Origin: Lichenicola sp964245345
GTDB lineage: Bacteria; Pseudomonadota; Alphaproteobacteria; Acetobacterales; Acetobacteraceae
DNA length: 16,495 nucleotides
Assembly (NCBI GenBank): GCA_964245345.1
Contig: CAXTMS010000058.1
Span: 1-16,495 of the forward strand
Reading direction: 5' to 3'
This document shows, one piece after another, positions 15,388 through 16,495 of the stretch. The first letter of the stretch is position 1. Each line of letters starts with the position of its first letter. The notes below the pieces were generated by a model. It had not been told where the DNA came from. It did not search any database and worked only from the letters and a program-made list of their open reading frames with translations. A program made the position numbers and the translations under genes.

Positions 15388-15417
15388 AGTAGAGGCTGAT
15401 CACGTCCTGAAGATCAA
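15388..15417 (-). promoter_or_regulatory. Candidate sigma70-type promoter for rlpA
   Basis: On the minus strand TTGATC (15417-15412) and TCTACT (15393-15388) are 18 bp apart, each matching four of six consensus positions. They lie about 30 nt upstream of GTG 15358 in a locally AT-richer stretch. This is a position-supported guess. Confidence 0.35.
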
Positions 15418-15439
15418 GAGCAAATCCAGTCTCGATTCC

Positions 15440-15453
15440 TGAACAGGCGTTCA
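15440..15453. promoter_or_regulatory. Operator-like near-palindrome TGAACAGGCGTTCA
   Basis: Five-bp arms TGAAC/GTTCA flank a 4-bp centre in the divergent rlpA/aroQ spacer, about 23 bp upstream of the candidate rlpA -35 box. The GAAC-N4-GTTC form resembles Gram-positive SOS boxes. Alphaproteobacterial LexA uses direct GTTC-N7-GTTC repeats, so LexA is not the expected ligand. The regulator is unknown. Confidence 0.35.
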
Positions 15454-15509
15454 ACAAGGCGGCGAAACCGTTCTGGTCTTGCATCACAGTCCCAAAAACA
15501 CAGCACAGA

Positions 15510-15644
15510 ATGCGCCGTCCGAAGAAGAAGAAGCTATTACTGCAGCGGCTGCGCCGACTGTATTGTGCACCGCAACCTGTGCCGGCGCATCGGCCGCGAC
15601 GGCCGGTCCGACCCGCACTTGGAGCGCACGGGACGGCATGCTAA
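15510..15644 (+). CDS. Possible 44-residue basic small ORF upstream of aroQ
   Basis: ATG 15510 to TAA 15642-15644 encodes a strongly basic peptide beginning MRRPKKKKLLLQRLRRLY and rich in Pro and Arg afterwards. It ends 12 nt before the aroQ start on the same strand, so it could be a leader peptide, a nucleic-acid-binding small protein, or nothing. Against it, no clear ribosome site precedes the ATG and third-position GC is lower than in the neighbouring genes. Confidence 0.25.
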   Translation: MRRPKKKKLLLQRLRRLYCAPQPVPAHRPRRPVRPALGAHGTAC

Positions 15645-15656
15645 CGCCGCCTTGAC

Positions 15657-16112
15657 ATGACGCCGCCGCTCATCGCCGTGCTGAACGGCCCCAACCTGAA
15701 CATGCTCGGCCTGCGCGAACCGGCCATCTACGGCAGGGCGACGCTGGACGATGTGGAGCAGGTCTGCATCCAGGCGGCGGAACGCCTCGACGTGGCGATC
15801 GACTTCCGCCAGACCAACGGCGAGGGCGAGCTGATCTCCTGGGTGCAGGAGTGCCGCGGCCGCGCGCGCGGCATCCTGCTCAACGCCGGCGGCTACACCC
15901 ACACCTCCATCGCACTGATGGACGCGCTCCACGCGGCGGGGCTGCCGGTGGTCGAGGTGCACATCTCCAACATCCACCGACGCGAGGACTTCCGCCGCCA
16001 TTCCTTTGTCGCCCAGGCGGCGATCGGCATGGTCTGCGGCTTCGGCGTGCGCGGCTACGCTTTGGGCCTGACGGCGCTCGCCGACATCATCATGGACGAG
16101 GACGAACGATGA
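15657..16112 (+). CDS. aroQ: 3-dehydroquinate dehydratase, type II
   Basis: AroQ converts 3-dehydroquinate to 3-dehydroshikimate in the shikimate pathway, in the cytoplasm. The 151-residue protein is full length for this dodecameric family. All expected motifs are present: LNGPNLNMLGLREPAIYG at 9-26 with Arg20 and catalytic Tyr25, DFRQTNGEGELISWVQ with Glu56 of the NGEGELI motif, LNAGGYTHTSIAL with Asn76, and VVEVHISNIHRREDFR with Glu100, His102 and Arg109. ATG 15657 matches the usual N-terminus, although no strong Shine-Dalgarno precedes it. The TGA stop overlaps the ATG of accB (ATGA), so the two genes are translationally coupled. An aroQ-accB-accC order is common in proteobacteria. Confidence 0.97.
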   Translation: MTPPLIAVLNGPNLNMLGLREPAIYGRATLDDVEQVCIQAAERLDVAIDFRQTNGEGELISWVQECRGRARGILLNAGGYTHTSIALMDALHAAGLPVVEVHISNIHRREDFRRHSFVAQAAIGMVCGFGVRGYALGLTALADIIMDEDER

Positions 16113-16495
16113 GCCGCCTGCCCGTGGACACCGACGCGATCCGCGCCCTCGCCACCATCCTGACCGAAACCGGCCTGACCGAGATCGAGGTGGCCGAGAA
16201 GGACAGCCGCATCCGCGTGGTGCGGGCGCCTGCGCCTGTGATGCAAGCCTACGCGCCGGCCGCGGCCGCACCCGCCAGCGGCGCCGCGCCGGCGGCGGTG
16301 CCGGCCCCCGCGTCCGGCACCGCCGAAGCCGACTACGCCAAGCATCCGGGCGCCGTCACCAGCCCCATGGTCGGCGTCGCCTACCTGTCGCCGGAGCCGA
16401 GCGCACCGGCCTTCGTGTCGGAAGGCCACGCCGTGAGCGTCGGCCAGACCCTGATGCTGATCGAGGCGATGAAGACCTTCAACCAGATCAAGGCG
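16109..16495 (+). CDS. accB: Acetyl-CoA carboxylase biotin carboxyl carrier protein (3' end outside window)
   Basis: AccB carries biotin between the biotin carboxylase and carboxyltransferase parts of acetyl-CoA carboxylase, the first step of fatty acid synthesis. The visible 129 residues start at ATG 16109, overlapping the aroQ stop by 4 bp. The order is normal: an N-terminal helical segment (DTDAIRALATILTETGLTEI then EVAEKDSRIRVVRA), an Ala/Pro-rich linker at about 41-75, then the biotinyl domain with SPMVGVAYLSPEP and LMLIEAMKTFNQIKA. Lys122 of EAMK is the biotinylated residue. EAMKTFNQ is a mild variation on the common EAMKMMNQ. The frame is still open at the window edge and only about 20-30 residues are missing. 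A biotin carboxylase gene (accC) would be expected next. Confidence 0.96.
   Translation, partial: MSRLPVDTDAIRALATILTETGLTEIEVAEKDSRIRVVRAPAPVMQAYAPAAAAPASGAAPAAVPAPASGTAEADYAKHPGAVTSPMVGVAYLSPEPSAPAFVSEGHAVSVGQTLMLIEAMKTFNQIKA

Noticed and set aside
15440..15453. A LexA SOS box
   Set aside because: Alphaproteobacterial LexA recognises GTTC-N7-GTTC direct repeats, and the neighbouring genes are not SOS genes. The site is kept only as an unassigned palindrome.

Overview
The window looks like an ordinary chromosomal segment of a very GC-rich alphaproteobacterium, most likely Acetobacteraceae or a related Rhodospirillales lineage. This is inferred from the high GC content, strong GC3 bias (long stop-free antisense frames lie over most real genes), the aroQ-accB order, and an alphaproteobacterial-type uracil-DNA glycosylase with WRPPGNR in place of the iron-sulfur cysteine motif. 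I see no IS element, phage gene, CRISPR array, rRNA or tRNA. Fourteen protein genes are well supported, two of them cut by the window edges. A 44-codon ORF before aroQ is doubtful.

Left part (1-4926): the C-terminal part of a short-chain dehydrogenase/reductase with a terminal membrane helix faces a leftward cluster. In transcription order that cluster is a secreted TPR protein, ispE (non-mevalonate isoprenoid pathway), an unrecognised 133-residue protein, and a family-61 glycosyltransferase. TPR and ispE overlap as ATGA and the other gaps are 31 and 22 bp, so an operon is likely.

Centre-left (5030-7829): reading right from the divergent side are a family-4-like uracil-DNA glycosylase without iron-sulfur ligands and a large periplasmic soluble lytic transglycosylase. 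A 258-bp convergent spacer without a recognisable gene follows (7830-8087).

Centre (8088-11499, leftward): a copC-copD copper pair, then a strong GC hairpin, then a DUF21-CBS-CorC/HlyC membrane transporter-like gene.

Right part: an M23-like cell-wall protein lacking one zinc ligand (diverging from copC), a leftward type III ornithine decarboxylase with a structured 341-bp upstream region, a rightward YihY/BrkB membrane protein, and an RlpA-type DPBB protein that overlaps the 3' end of the BrkB gene tail to tail. A regulatory-looking spacer (15359-15656) holds a 14-bp near-palindrome and a candidate rlpA promoter. The window ends with aroQ (shikimate pathway) translationally coupled to accB (biotin carboxyl carrier protein), cut by the window edge.

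Three proteins act on or near peptidoglycan (lytic transglycosylase, M23-like, RlpA), but they are not in one operon. I found no convincing new multi-gene system. The most interesting signals are active-site substitutions in the uracil-DNA glycosylase, the M23 protein and RlpA, the ornithine decarboxylase leader, and the operator-like palindrome upstream of rlpA and aroQ.
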